Below are positions 6,767-14,129 of a DNA stretch of 19,099 nucleotides, in pieces. The translations under genes and the position numbers were made by a program. Source of the stretch: Paratractidigestivibacter sp963591565 (GTDB lineage Bacteria; Actinomycetota; Coriobacteriia; Coriobacteriales; Atopobiaceae); assembly GCA_963591565.1 (NCBI GenBank), contig CAVAUD010000031.1:1-19099 (forward strand). Direction: 5' to 3'. Under the pieces are notes generated by a model. That model searched no databases. It saw only the letters and a list, made by a program, of their open reading frames with translations, and was not told the origin of the DNA. Numbering within the stretch: position 1 is the first letter of the stretch; every line of letters starts with the position of its first letter.

Positions 6767-6807
6767 CGGCCTTCGGCAACGCTAGAATCCGGTGCCGCCG
6801 AAGGCCG
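6767..6807 (+). terminator. Hairpin after the YeiH-family gene
   Basis: CGGCCTTCGGC (6767-6777) and GCCGAAGGCCG (6797-6807) are perfect 11-base complements with a 19-base loop, beginning seven bases after the stop codon. There is no following T-run, so termination strength is uncertain. Confidence 0.5.
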
Positions 6808-6833
6808 ATTGCGGCTGGTTGGTCCTTGCCCTT

Positions 6834-7055
6834 TGCGAGCTTTTTCGATATCTGCATGTTTGACCAGTTTCGCTGCGAGCTTATTGCTTATCTGCATGCT
6901 CGAAATCGCCTCTGAAGCGATTTTTGCGACCCCGCGCCGGCAAAACCCCAGGATAGCTTTCAAGAGGTTTGCCTAAAACGCTGTTTTGAGCATGCAGATA
7001 TCGAATAAGCTCGCAGCAAAAAGGCTCGAGCATGCAGATATCGAATAAGCTCGCA
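6834..7055. repeat. Composite inverted repeat: two 68-bp arms of 40-bp-period units
   Basis: Two 28-bp units, each GAGCATGCAGATATCG followed by AATAAGCTCGCA, lie at 6988-7015 and 7028-7055 and are identical. Two diverged copies in the opposite orientation lie at 6834-6861 and 6874-6901. In both arms the units start exactly 40 bp apart, and the 12-bp spacers also match at 8 of 12 positions after reverse complementing. The arms are therefore related 68-bp blocks flanking an 86-bp centre. Three of the units also carry GAGC/GCTC ends that could form hairpins. The architecture is like a BIME/REP cluster or a small MITE. No target duplication is evident. Most of the 446 bp without a gene is this element. 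Confidence 0.8.
6903..6923 (+). other. Stem-loop in the centre of the composite repeat
   Basis: AAATCGC (6903-6909) pairs with GCGATTT (6917-6923) across a 7-base loop and is followed by TT, so it resembles a weak intrinsic terminator. It lies just inside the left arm of the composite inverted repeat. Further along the centre, GGCAAAACC (6939-6947) and GGTTTGCC (6966-6973) are nearly complementary and AAAACGCTGTTTT (6975-6987) is near-palindromic. Confidence 0.35.
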
Positions 7056-7109
7056 ATGCACGGCCGCCGCGCGGCCCCGTGTGCGCCGCCCGACCGCCCT
7101 TCTCAGCGT

Positions 7110-7134
7110 AAATCCTATATAACCCATAGGAATT
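7110..7134 (+). promoter_or_regulatory. AT-rich inverted repeat before the C-S lyase operon
   Basis: AAATCCTAT (7110-7118) and ATAGGAATT (7126-7134) are complementary at eight of nine positions with a 7-base centre that forms part of a TATAAC -10-like box. The ATAGGAATT arm resembles sites of Rrf2-type cysteine regulators such as CymR (from memory, not tested). A sulfur-responsive operator over the promoter of the two PLP enzymes is therefore a reasonable guess. Confidence 0.45.
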
Positions 7135-7206
7135 ACCCTCGCGCCCGCCCGCGGTTTCGGTTAGCCTTATGCATCGCAAACAAACGCGTGATGGAAGAGG
7201 GTGCCA

Positions 7207-8418
7207 GTGGACGACTCGAGCTTCAAGGCAATGGCAGAAGAGATCGACGGGCTTTTGGGAATCGACGAGAAACGCTGCGCCGGCCTGCGCGCAGACTCGG
7301 TGGTCGTGCGCGGCTACCGCGGCGTCGACAAAGAGACCGGCTCGATCAGCTTCCCCATCTACCAGACGGCCACCTTCGCCCACCCCGGCTTTGGCCAGTC
7401 GACCGGCTACTGCTACTCCCGCTGCGGAAACCCCACGCGCCTCGAGCTCGAGAACACCATCGCGGCGCTCGAGGGCGGCAAGAAGGCGATGGCCTTCTCG
7501 AGCGGCATGGCGGCCATATCGTGCCTGCTCAAGCTGGTCAAATCCGGCGACCACGTCGTGGTGAGCGACGACCTCTACGGCGGCACCTACCGCCTGTTCT
7601 CGCAGGTCTTTAGCCAGTACGGCCTTGAGTTCACCTACGCCGACCTCACGGACGAGAAGACCCTGCGCGACGCGATGCGTCCCAACACCCGCCTGGTTTT
7701 CCTCGAGACCCCCACTAACCCCATGATGAAGGTCGCCGACATCGCGGCCGTTGCCACGGTCGCGCACGAGGCGGGTGCCCTTCTCGCCGTGGACAACACG
7801 TTCCTCACCATGTACTTCCAGCGGCCGCTCGACCTGGGCGCCGACGTCGTGGTCTACAGCGGCACGAAGTACCTGTGCGGCCACAACGACGTTTTGTCCG
7901 GTTTCCTGGTCGTGCGCGACGAGGCCCTGATCGAGCCCCTGTTCAACGCCACGATGAGCGAGGGCAACCAGCTCGCGCCGTTCGACAGCTGGCTGATGAT
8001 CCGCAGCTTGAAGACCCTGGGCGTGCGCCTGCGCCGCCAGGAGCAAAACGCCCTGCGCATCGCGGAGTTCCTCAAGGGCCACCCCCACGTGACCGAGGTC
8101 CACTACGTCGGCGACCCCGAGCACCCCAGCTACGGGCTGTCCCAGCGCCAGACCAAGGGCTTCGGCGCCATGATCTCGTTCAAGGTCGACTCGCGCCAGC
8201 GCGCCGTCGACGCCCTCGAGCGCACGAAGCTCATCCTCTTTGCCGAGAGCCTGGGCGGCGCCGAGTCGCTCATGACGTACCCGCTGGTCCAGACGCACGG
8301 CGCGATACCTGCGCAGATGCGCGACGCGCTGGGCATCGACGAGCGCCTGCTGCGCCTCTCGGTTGGCATCGAGGACGTCGAGGACCTTCTCGCCGACCTC
8401 GAGCAGGCGCTGGCGTAA
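7207..8418 (+). CDS. Cys/Met metabolism PLP enzyme (cystathionine gamma-synthase/gamma-lyase type)
   Basis: This fold-type I PLP enzyme of about 403 residues belongs to the Cys/Met metabolism family, active in the cytoplasm as a tetramer. The motifs are YSRCGNPTR (cofactor phosphate contact from the neighbouring subunit), AFSSGMAA, ETPTNPMMKV, VDNTF with the ring-binding Asp, and SGTKYLCGHND with the Schiff-base lysine near residue 221. The usual SxTKYxxGHSD is changed at one place to C and at another to N. The family covers cystathionine gamma-synthase, gamma-lyase and methionine gamma-lyase, and sequence alone does not decide between them. GTG at 7207 is preferred over GTG at 7201 because GGAAGAGG directly abuts the latter. 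It forms an operon with the MalY/PatB-like enzyme 27 bases downstream. Confidence 0.9.
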   Translation: MDDSSFKAMAEEIDGLLGIDEKRCAGLRADSVVVRGYRGVDKETGSISFPIYQTATFAHPGFGQSTGYCYSRCGNPTRLELENTIAALEGGKKAMAFSSGMAAISCLLKLVKSGDHVVVSDDLYGGTYRLFSQVFSQYGLEFTYADLTDEKTLRDAMRPNTRLVFLETPTNPMMKVADIAAVATVAHEAGALLAVDNTFLTMYFQRPLDLGADVVVYSGTKYLCGHNDVLSGFLVVRDEALIEPLFNATMSEGNQLAPFDSWLMIRSLKTLGVRLRRQEQNALRIAEFLKGHPHVTEVHYVGDPEHPSYGLSQRQTKGFGAMISFKVDSRQRAVDALERTKLILFAESLGGAESLMTYPLVQTHGAIPAQMRDALGIDERLLRLSVGIEDVEDLLADLEQALA

Positions 8419-8445
8419 GAGACGCGGGAGGGGAGAAGACCGGCC

Positions 8446-9627
8446 ATGAAGTACGATTTCGAGACGCCCGTCGAGCGCCGCGGCACGGGCTGCCTTAAGT
8501 GGGACGCGTGGGAGGCGCGCGGCCACACCGCCGATGAGCTGCCCTTATGGGTGGCCGACATGGACTTTCGCGTGATGCCCGAGGCCCTGGAGGCCCTGCA
8601 GGAGCGCGTCGCCCACGGCGTCTTTGGCTACACGATGCCGACCGACGCCTACCACGACGCGGTCGAGGGCTGGTTCGAGCGCCACCACGGCTGGCGCCCC
8701 GAGCGCGAGTGGACGGTCCACGCCCCCGGAGTCGTCTTCGCGCTGGCCACGGCGATCCGCGCCTACACGCAGCCGGGCGACTTCGTCCTCATCCAGCAGC
8801 CGGTGTACTACCCGTTCAAGCTGATGGTCGAGAAGAACGGCCGGCGCGTGGCCAATAACCCGCTGGTACGGGGTGTCGACGGTCGTTATGAGATGGACTT
8901 CGACGCCTTCGAGCGCACGGTTGCGGAGACGGGCGCCACGCTCTTCATCCTCTGCAGCCCGCACAACCCCGTGGGTCGTGAATGGACGGCCGATGAGCTG
9001 CGGCGCATTGGCGAGATCTGCCTCGCGCACGGTGTCACGGTGGTCTCGGACGAGATTCACGCCGACTTCGCGCGCCCGGGCTTCACGCACGTGCCCTTCG
9101 CGACCCTTGGCGAGGACTTCGCGCAAAACGTCGTCCTGTGCACGTCTCCGTCGAAGACCTTCAACCTGGCTGGCCTGCAGATCTGCAACGTCTTCATCCC
9201 CAACCCGGGCCTGCGCGCCGCGTTCCAGCGCGAGCTGGGCCGCACCGGCTACGACGAGCCCAACTGCCTGGGCGCCTGCGCCGCGCAGGCCTGCTACGAG
9301 CACGGCGACGAGTGGTTCGCCCAGCTCAAGGCCAAGCTCGAGGAGAACTACGCGCTGGTAGAGGCCATGGCCGGCCGCACGCCGGGCCTGGCGTTGACCC
9401 CGCTCGAGAGCACGTACCTGCCGTGGATCGACTGCTCGGGCCTGGGCCTGGCGAGCGACGACGCGCTGGCCAGCTTCATCACGCGAGACGCCAAGCTGTG
9501 GCTCGACATGGGCACGATGTTCGGCCCCGAGGGCTCCGGCTTCATCCGCCTCAACCTCGCGAGCCCCACCGCCATGGTCCAAGAGGCCTGCGACCGCCTC
9601 GAGTCCGCCGTCGCCCGCCTGGGGTAG
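8446..9627 (+). CDS. MalY/PatB-family aminotransferase, probable cystathionine beta-lyase
   Basis: This 393-residue PLP enzyme is of the MalY/PatB group within the class I/II aminotransferases. MKYDFETPVERRGTGCLKWD and LPLWVADMDF at the N-terminus are hallmarks of the group. SPHNPVGREW holds N174, VVSDEIHADF holds D202, and TSPSKTFNLAGLQ holds the Schiff-base K237. Members cleave C-S bonds of cystathionine or cysteine, giving homocysteine or sulfide plus pyruvate and ammonia. The ATG at 8446 has GGGAGGGGAGAAG upstream. It sits 27 bases after the first PLP gene, so the pair probably works in sequence, for transsulfuration or for cysteine/methionine breakdown. No missing key residues are seen. 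Confidence 0.92.
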   Translation: MKYDFETPVERRGTGCLKWDAWEARGHTADELPLWVADMDFRVMPEALEALQERVAHGVFGYTMPTDAYHDAVEGWFERHHGWRPEREWTVHAPGVVFALATAIRAYTQPGDFVLIQQPVYYPFKLMVEKNGRRVANNPLVRGVDGRYEMDFDAFERTVAETGATLFILCSPHNPVGREWTADELRRIGEICLAHGVTVVSDEIHADFARPGFTHVPFATLGEDFAQNVVLCTSPSKTFNLAGLQICNVFIPNPGLRAAFQRELGRTGYDEPNCLGACAAQACYEHGDEWFAQLKAKLEENYALVEAMAGRTPGLALTPLESTYLPWIDCSGLGLASDDALASFITRDAKLWLDMGTMFGPEGSGFIRLNLASPTAMVQEACDRLESAVARLG

Positions 9628-9665
9628 GCGCCGGCGCCGGGAACCGCCGAAGGTTGCTGCCTAGC

Positions 9666-9699
9666 GAAGTCCTGTACGCCTCAAGACGTACAGGACTTC
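9666..9699 (+). terminator. Terminator hairpin after the C-S lyase operon
   Basis: GAAGTCCTGTACG (9666-9678) and CGTACAGGACTTC (9687-9699) form a perfect 13-bp stem with the 8-base loop CCTCAAGA, followed by TCTCTGT. It is placed 39 bases after the stop codon. Confidence 0.75.
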
Positions 9700-9730
9700 T
9701 CTGTAAAGGCTCTAAATCGAGAAAATCAGC

Positions 9731-9762
9731 CTGTTCTGTACGCGCCGAGACGTACAGAACAG
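9731..9762 (-). terminator. Second, related terminator hairpin serving the minus-strand pair
   Basis: CTGTTCTGTACG (9731-9742) and CGTACAGAACAG (9751-9762) form a perfect 12-bp stem with the 8-base loop CGCCGAGA. On the minus strand it is followed by GCTGATTTTC, a short T-run, and it begins eight bases after the EFR1 gene stop. It shares the CTGTACG/CGTACAG inner stem and loop length with the hairpin at 9666. Confidence 0.7.
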
Positions 9763-9769
9763 CCCGGCC

Positions 9770-10525
9770 TTAGTTCGGATGTACGTACTGCCCGTGGGCC
9801 TTGGTGCGGTGGCCGTACTGGATGGCGAACTTGGGGCAGCGATGCAGGCAGCCGAGACACGCGGCGCAGCGGTCGGCGACCCAGACGGGCCGGCCGTCGC
9901 GCATCTCGATGGCCTCGACGGGGCAGTTGCGTGCGCACAGGCCGCAACCAACGCAACTGTCCTCGACCACAAAATTGCTGGTACGACGCATGGAATCGTA
10001 TTCCAAGCCGTAAACCGCCCGGGTGAGAAGCCAGGGCATCTTGCGGGTCATGAAGTCGCCGCGGGCCCGGTCGCGCACCTTCTCGGCAAGGCGCTCAATC
10101 TGCCGGTCGGCGGCTTCGTTGGTACGTGCGACCTTGTCTTTGTTGCTCAGGTCGAAGATGGGCGTCCAGGTGTCCGGCATCCTCACGCCGAACTTTGCGG
10201 AGAGGGTCAGGCCGCGCCCGCGCAGGATCTCCTCGGCAAAACGGCCGGTCCGCCCCGGCGTCGTGCCGAAGGTCGCCGCGAACCAAAGGTACTCCGGCGC
10301 CGGGTCCAACGTTAAACCTTGCAGGAACTCGCGCGTGACAACAGGCAGGCCCCAGGAGTACGTCGGGGTCACGATGCCGATAGCCTCGCCGGGCTTGATC
10401 GCCGCGGGCATCTCGGCGCGCCCGCGCCGGATATCGACGATGGACACGGCCACATCGCCCGTCTCGGCCGCCACCCGCTCGGCGACGTGCCGGCTGTTAC
10501 CCGTTGCAGAGAAATAGAAAATCAT
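9770..10525 (-). CDS. EFR1-family flavodoxin/ferredoxin fusion
   Basis: This 251-residue protein joins a flavodoxin-like domain to a bacterial-type 2[4Fe-4S] ferredoxin domain, the layout of EFR1-family proteins common in anaerobes. FSATGNS at residues 5-11 is the FMN phosphate loop and TPTYSWGLP and ATFGTTPGRTG are further flavin contacts. The clusters are coordinated by C191-C194-C197-C201 and C220-C223-C226-C230, both full CxxCxxCxxxC motifs. It probably carries electrons in the cytoplasm; the partners are unknown. ATG at 10525 is preceded by GGGGAG. The gene starts 12 bases after the SDR gene, so the two form an operon. One copy of the CAACGTT-type motif lies inside at 10304-10317, using rare TTA and TTG codons. 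Confidence 0.92.
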   Translation of the reverse strand: MIFYFSATGNSRHVAERVAAETGDVAVSIVDIRRGRAEMPAAIKPGEAIGIVTPTYSWGLPVVTREFLQGLTLDPAPEYLWFAATFGTTPGRTGRFAEEILRGRGLTLSAKFGVRMPDTWTPIFDLSNKDKVARTNEAADRQIERLAEKVRDRARGDFMTRKMPWLLTRAVYGLEYDSMRRTSNFVVEDSCVGCGLCARNCPVEAIEMRDGRPVWVADRCAACLGCLHRCPKFAIQYGHRTKAHGQYVHPN

Positions 10526-10537
10526 GTCGTGGCTCCC

Positions 10538-11299
10538 CTAACCCAAACCTGCGACGCGGACAAGCGCCGTGTGCGGCGCGAGCTTCGCCAACAGCCGGTA
10601 AGCCTTGTAAAACATCCCGGTGGTGTAAACGGCTCGTCCGCGTTTAGCTGCCTTAAGCGATTTTAGCGCCGCGACCTGCGGATCTATCACAGGAAGACGT
10701 TTTTGGCCGTCCGTCAGCTCGACCTTGCCGTCGCGCCGGCTCATCTCGGTGAGCATCAGGCCGGGGCAAACGGCGCACACGTTGATCTTACGGCTGCGCA
10801 GTTCCTCGCGCAGGCCCAGGCACAGCGCCATGACGTAGGATTTCGACGCGCTGTAGACGACTAGGCTCGTATTGGGAACAAACGCCGAGGTCGAGGACAC
10901 CTCCAGGATCGTCCCGCCGTCCACGATGTAGGGAAGGCAGACCCTCGTGATGGCCGTGGCACCCTTGCAGTTGAGGTCGATTGTCTTGACCATCTGATCA
11001 AGCCCCATCTTTTCAAAAGGGTCGTTCCTCGCTGTCCCCGCGTCATTGATGAGCACCTTGACCTGCGGCTTTTCGCGCTCGAGCCGCTGGGTCAGGCTTT
11101 CGTAGGCCGACATGTCGGCCAGGTCCATGGGTATCACGACACAGTGCTTGTCGGGGTGCGCGGCGGCCACCTGGCGCAGTCGCTCTTCTCGCCGGGCAAT
11201 CAGCCATAGCTCGTCTACCTCGGGAAACACCTTCGTGACGGCATCTACGTAACAGGCTCCTAGTCCCGAAGAGGCCCCGGTGATAATGGCAACGCTCAT
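10538..11299 (-). CDS. Short-chain dehydrogenase/reductase (SDR)
   Basis: This 253-residue classical SDR is a cytoplasmic NAD(P)-dependent oxidoreductase. TGASSGLG at 7-14 is the dinucleotide-binding glycine motif. NDAG at 85-88 replaces the usual NNAG. The catalytic residues are S136, Y149 and K153 (YSASK). PGLMLTEM after the active site is the usual PG motif. ATG at 11299 is chosen for the GGAGGAG upstream; the frame runs 87 bases further but enters the control region. It lies 12 bases before the EFR1 gene and is divergent from a TetR regulator, which probably controls both. The substrate is not indicated by sequence. Confidence 0.92.
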   Translation of the reverse strand: MSVAIITGASSGLGACYVDAVTKVFPEVDELWLIARREERLRQVAAAHPDKHCVVIPMDLADMSAYESLTQRLEREKPQVKVLINDAGTARNDPFEKMGLDQMVKTIDLNCKGATAITRVCLPYIVDGGTILEVSSTSAFVPNTSLVVYSASKSYVMALCLGLREELRSRKINVCAVCPGLMLTEMSRRDGKVELTDGQKRLPVIDPQVAALKSLKAAKRGRAVYTTGMFYKAYRLLAKLAPHTALVRVAGLG

Positions 11300-11344
11300 G
11301 TGCTCCTCCGTGTTGACGGACGTATTAAAATGGACAGGTGTAAA

Positions 11345-11357
11345 AGTCTGTAAGACT
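11345..11357. promoter_or_regulatory. Candidate TetR operator between SDR and TetR genes
   Basis: AGTCTGTAAGACT is an inverted repeat with perfect 5-base arms and a 3-base centre. It lies about 46 bp upstream of the SDR start and about 90 bp upstream of the TetR start. Downstream on the minus strand is TTTAAT, a possible -10 box. Short arms make the call tentative. Confidence 0.35.
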
Positions 11358-11405
11358 ATGAAACGGCCTCGCCGCGCGTGGCGCAAGCTACAAAGACAGG
11401 GTTAA

Positions 11406-11419
11406 GTACAACGTTGGAC
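11406..11419. promoter_or_regulatory. GTACAACGTTGGAC site upstream of the TetR gene
   Basis: This is a one-mismatch version of the recurring 14-bp palindrome. It ends 27 bases before the TetR start codon, so a bound protein would block the promoter or early transcript of that gene. Confidence 0.5.
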
Positions 11420-11446
11420 AGATTTGAGATTTTGCAAAGGAGTGCC

Positions 11447-12016
11447 ATGAAGCGCGATCTCTCAAAGCCGCTCACGCAAGGCGCGCGCCGGACGCTTGCC
11501 GCCTTTTCGTCGCAGATGTTTACGCTTTTAGCCGAGAAGAGCTTCGAGGAAATTACCGTCGGCGAGCTGTGCGCTAAGGCGCAGTACCCTCGCGCGACTT
11601 TCTACAATTACTTCGACGATAAATATGATTTGTTGAACTATTGCTGGCTTACCCTGGCCGAGAGGATCGGCCTGCCGGAGTACCGCCACGCGCCCGAAAA
11701 CGAGATGCTTTTCCTCTACTTCGATCGCATTTGGACCTTCACAAGGGAAAAAGGCGAGAAGATCGCTCGCGTGTTGGCTAAAAATCCCGAGGCGGGCTAC
11801 ATGTTCGCGAGCTTCCGCGGATATCTCAACACCCAGATGCGCCAGATTTTCAAGGAGTGTCCCGAAGCTGCGGAGAAGGGCCTGCCGACCGAGCTTCTCG
11901 CCGACCATTACAGCAACACGCTGTTTCTCGTGTGGCAATGGGCGGCTTTGAAGGACTGCGGATGCGGCAAGGAAAAAGCCATGTCTTACCTGCGTAAACT
12001 TATCTCCTTACAGTAA
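11447..12016 (+). CDS. TetR/AcrR-family regulator
   Basis: The product is a 189-residue one-component regulator. The N-terminal helix-turn-helix is clear: ARRTLAAFSSQMFTLLAEKSFEEITVGELCAKAQYPRATFYNYFDDKYDLLNY at residues 13-65, with the TFYNYF element of TetR proteins. The remaining helical domain is the ligand-binding and dimer region, and its ligand cannot be predicted. A CGCG tetrapeptide near the C-terminus (about residue 175) has two nearby cysteines, possibly redox- or metal-related. ATG at 11447 has CAAAGGAG upstream; an earlier start lacks this. Codon use is visibly less GC-rich than in the neighbours. It is divergent from the SDR-EFR1 pair, its probable target. Confidence 0.9.
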   Translation: MKRDLSKPLTQGARRTLAAFSSQMFTLLAEKSFEEITVGELCAKAQYPRATFYNYFDDKYDLLNYCWLTLAERIGLPEYRHAPENEMLFLYFDRIWTFTREKGEKIARVLAKNPEAGYMFASFRGYLNTQMRQIFKECPEAAEKGLPTELLADHYSNTLFLVWQWAALKDCGCGKEKAMSYLRKLISLQ

Positions 12017-12032
12017 CCGCGCGAACTGGGCC

Positions 12033-12057
12033 GAGCCGCGGGCCACGAGAGCGGCTC
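12033..12057 (+). other. Hairpin between TetR and endonuclease IV genes
   Basis: GAGCCGC (12033-12039) and GCGGCTC (12051-12057) are perfect complements across an 11-base loop. It lies between the TetR stop and the nfo ribosome binding site and may end the TetR transcript or shape the nfo leader. No T-run follows. Confidence 0.4.
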
Positions 12058-12081
12058 CCCGCCATGCAAGAAAGGAACGCC

Positions 12082-12912
12082 ATGCTAACAATCGGATGCC
12101 ATCTGTCGACGTCAAAGGGGTTTCTCGCCATGGGGCAGACCGCGGTGTCGATCGGCGCCACGACCTTTGCGTTCTTCACGCGAAACCCCCGCGGCGGCGC
12201 GGCCAAGGCGATCGACCCGGCCGACGCGGCGGCCCTGCGCGACCTCATGGCGGCAAACGGCTTTGGCACCCTGGTCGCGCACGCGCCCTACACGCTGAAC
12301 CCCTGCTCGGACAAGGAGCGCGCCCGCGAGTTCGCCCGCGAGTGCATGGCCGAGGACCTCGTGCGCATGGAGGCCGTGCCCCACAGCTACTACAACTTCC
12401 ACCCGGGAAGCCACGTCAAACAAGGCGCCGAGAAGGGCATTGAGCTCATATCCGCCCTGCTCAACGAGGTGCTGCGCCCCGAGCAGACCACGACGGTTCT
12501 GCTCGAGACCATGGCGGGCAAGGGCACGGAGGTCGGACGTACCTTCGAGGAACTGGCGGCCATCATCGAGCGCGTAGACCTGCGCGACCACCTGGGCGTT
12601 TGCTTGGACACCTGCCACGTTCACGACGGCGGCTACGACATCGTGGGCGACCTGGACGGCGTGCTGGCGGAGCTCGACCGCGTCGTGGGCATCGACCGCC
12701 TGCGCGCCGTGCACGTCAACGACTCGAAGAACCCGTGCGGTGCCCACAAGGACCGCCACGAGCGGATCGGGGAGGGCTACATCGGCACCGAGGCCTTTGG
12801 GCACATCGTGCGCCACCCGTACCTTCGTGACCTGCCGTTTATTCTCGAGACGCCCAATGAGCTGCCGGGCTACGCGGCAGAGATTGAGCTTTTGCGGGGG
12901 CTGGCGGAGTAG
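12082..12912 (+). CDS. nfo: Deoxyribonuclease IV (endonuclease IV, AP endonuclease)
   Basis: This 276-residue trinuclear-zinc AP endonuclease cuts DNA 5' to abasic sites in base excision repair. All nine metal ligands of the family can be placed: H67 (VAHAPY), H107 (YNFHPGS), E142 (LLETM), D176 and H179 (CLDTCH), H211 (VHVNDSK), D224 and H226 (KDRHERIGEG) and E256 (FILETP). The length is normal. The ATG at 12082 is used because AAAGGA lies a few bases upstream and the protein then begins at the conserved IGCHLS strand; a start 18 bases earlier overlaps that ribosome binding site. It follows the TetR gene on the same strand but is separated by a hairpin, so it may be transcribed alone. Confidence 0.97.
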   Translation: MLTIGCHLSTSKGFLAMGQTAVSIGATTFAFFTRNPRGGAAKAIDPADAAALRDLMAANGFGTLVAHAPYTLNPCSDKERAREFARECMAEDLVRMEAVPHSYYNFHPGSHVKQGAEKGIELISALLNEVLRPEQTTTVLLETMAGKGTEVGRTFEELAAIIERVDLRDHLGVCLDTCHVHDGGYDIVGDLDGVLAELDRVVGIDRLRAVHVNDSKNPCGAHKDRHERIGEGYIGTEAFGHIVRHPYLRDLPFILETPNELPGYAAEIELLRGLAE

Positions 12913-12980
12913 GGCGGCGGTGTCGCGCTCGCCGTTTGGGGACAGCTTTGCGCCGTTCGCAAAACTGCAGGAAAAACCTG

Positions 12981-13020
12981 GTGCAACGTTGGACTTGCCT
13001 CGTGGCCGTTGTGCTAGCAT
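12981..13020 (+). promoter_or_regulatory. Probable LacI-gene promoter with overlapping CAACGTTG operator-like site
   Basis: GTGCAACGTTGGAC (12981-12994) overlaps a possible -35 box TTGGAC (12989-12994). An extended -10, TGCTAGCAT, ends at 13020, but the 20-base spacing is long, so the -35 is uncertain. The position suggests that the LacI-family protein encoded next could repress its own gene through this site. Confidence 0.5.
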
Positions 13021-13081
13021 GGCCGCAACATCGGCGGGTTGGGGCGCATGGGCGTCTCGCCCACAAAACAGGAGGTAGAGC

Positions 13082-14080
13082 ATGGCGACCCTCAAGGATG
13101 TGGCGCAGCGCTGCGGCGTCTCGCTGAGCACGGTCTCGATCGTGGCGCGCGGCCTGGGGGACGCCCGCAAGATCTCGCAGTCCACGCAGGAGAAGGTCCG
13201 CACGGCCATGCGCGAGGTGGGCTACGTCCCCAGCGCGGCCGCTCGTTCCCTGCGCGGCGGGGCCAGCCGCCAGATCCTGGCGCTTTACTGGGCCGATGGC
13301 CACGGCGAGTCCGCGCTGGCCCGTCTGCTCGCCGGCCTTCATGCCGCGATCGAGAAGCGCCGTCTAGATTGGGACATCGCCGTGGTGCCCTACCGCGCGG
13401 GCGGCCTGGCCGAGGTCCCGTCGCTGGCCGGCGCCTCGAACTTCAACCTGGCGATCGTGGCCAACCCCGATGCGTCTGACCTTGAGTTTCTCGCCGCAAA
13501 GCCGCCGGTCATGCCTGTGGTTCTGTACGGTGCCCGCCTCGACGGCATGCCCTCGGTCGCGGTCGACGAGGCCGAGGTCGGACGCCTTGCCGCCGAGCTT
13601 ATCGGCGACGCTGCCGAGGCCCGCGGCGCCTTCTCCGGCGAGACGGGCGAGGCCCTGTGCCTCTGCGCGCCTTTCTCCGCCGCCCAAGCCCGTGAGCAGG
13701 CCTTTATTGACGGTTTGGCCGAGAAGGGCATCCGCTGCCGCCGCGCCGCCGTCGCGGAGCAAAACGCCTCCGCCGGCTTCGACGCCGTCCTGTCCTTGGG
13801 CGCCCTCGGTGGTCTGACCAGCGTCTTTGCCCCTAACGAGAACGTGGCCCTGGGTGTCCTGCACGCCCTGCGCTCCCGCGGCATCGACGTGCCCGGCAAG
13901 GTGGGCGTCGTGGCCGTCGCCTCTGGCCCGCGCGATTGTGCCGAGCACGCTTTCCCACCCCTGACCTGCGTCGAGCTCCCCGTCGAGCAGATGGCCCTCG
14001 ACTGCGTCGACCTTCTCCGCGCCGGCTCGGCGGCCGAAAAGCACGCCGACCCCAAGCTGGCCCGCCGCGCCTCGCTGTAG
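13082..14080 (+). CDS. LacI-family transcriptional regulator
   Basis: This 332-residue regulator has the LacI-type DNA-binding head at residues 2-58: TLKDVAQRCGVSLSTVSIVARG (helix-turn-helix), ISQSTQEKVRTAMREVGYVPS, and the hinge helix SAAARSLRGG whose leucine normally inserts at the central CG of the operator. The rest is a periplasmic-binding-protein-like effector domain, rather diverged, so the ligand (probably a sugar or nucleoside) cannot be named. No transport or sugar genes are adjacent, which is unusual for local LacI regulators and suggests a distant or broad target set. ATG at 13082 has an excellent ACAGGAGG upstream. A CAACGTTG site lies about 90 bp upstream. Confidence 0.92.
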   Translation: MATLKDVAQRCGVSLSTVSIVARGLGDARKISQSTQEKVRTAMREVGYVPSAAARSLRGGASRQILALYWADGHGESALARLLAGLHAAIEKRRLDWDIAVVPYRAGGLAEVPSLAGASNFNLAIVANPDASDLEFLAAKPPVMPVVLYGARLDGMPSVAVDEAEVGRLAAELIGDAAEARGAFSGETGEALCLCAPFSAAQAREQAFIDGLAEKGIRCRRAAVAEQNASAGFDAVLSLGALGGLTSVFAPNENVALGVLHALRSRGIDVPGKVGVVAVASGPRDCAEHAFPPLTCVELPVEQMALDCVDLLRAGSAAEKHADPKLARRASL

Positions 14081-14100
14081 GCGCACGCGGCCCGCCGCAC

Positions 14101-14117
14101 CCGGTCGCCGCGACCGG
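14101..14117. terminator. Hairpin between converging LacI and PIN genes
   Basis: CCGGTCG and CGACCGG flank the 3-base loop CCG, giving a compact perfect stem between two converging genes. No T-run is visible in either direction. Confidence 0.45.
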
Positions 14118-14129
14118 CCCGCCGACTCC

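Noticed and set aside
7032..7613. Plus-strand frame starting with MQISNKLA in the repeat
   Set aside because: It starts within the last repeat unit and runs out of frame into the PLP gene, with arginine-rich shadow composition after the repeat.
6973..8526. Minus-strand open frame of 517 codons opposite the PLP enzyme gene
   Set aside because: It is antisense to an enzyme with all cofactor motifs and its composition is typical of a shadow frame.
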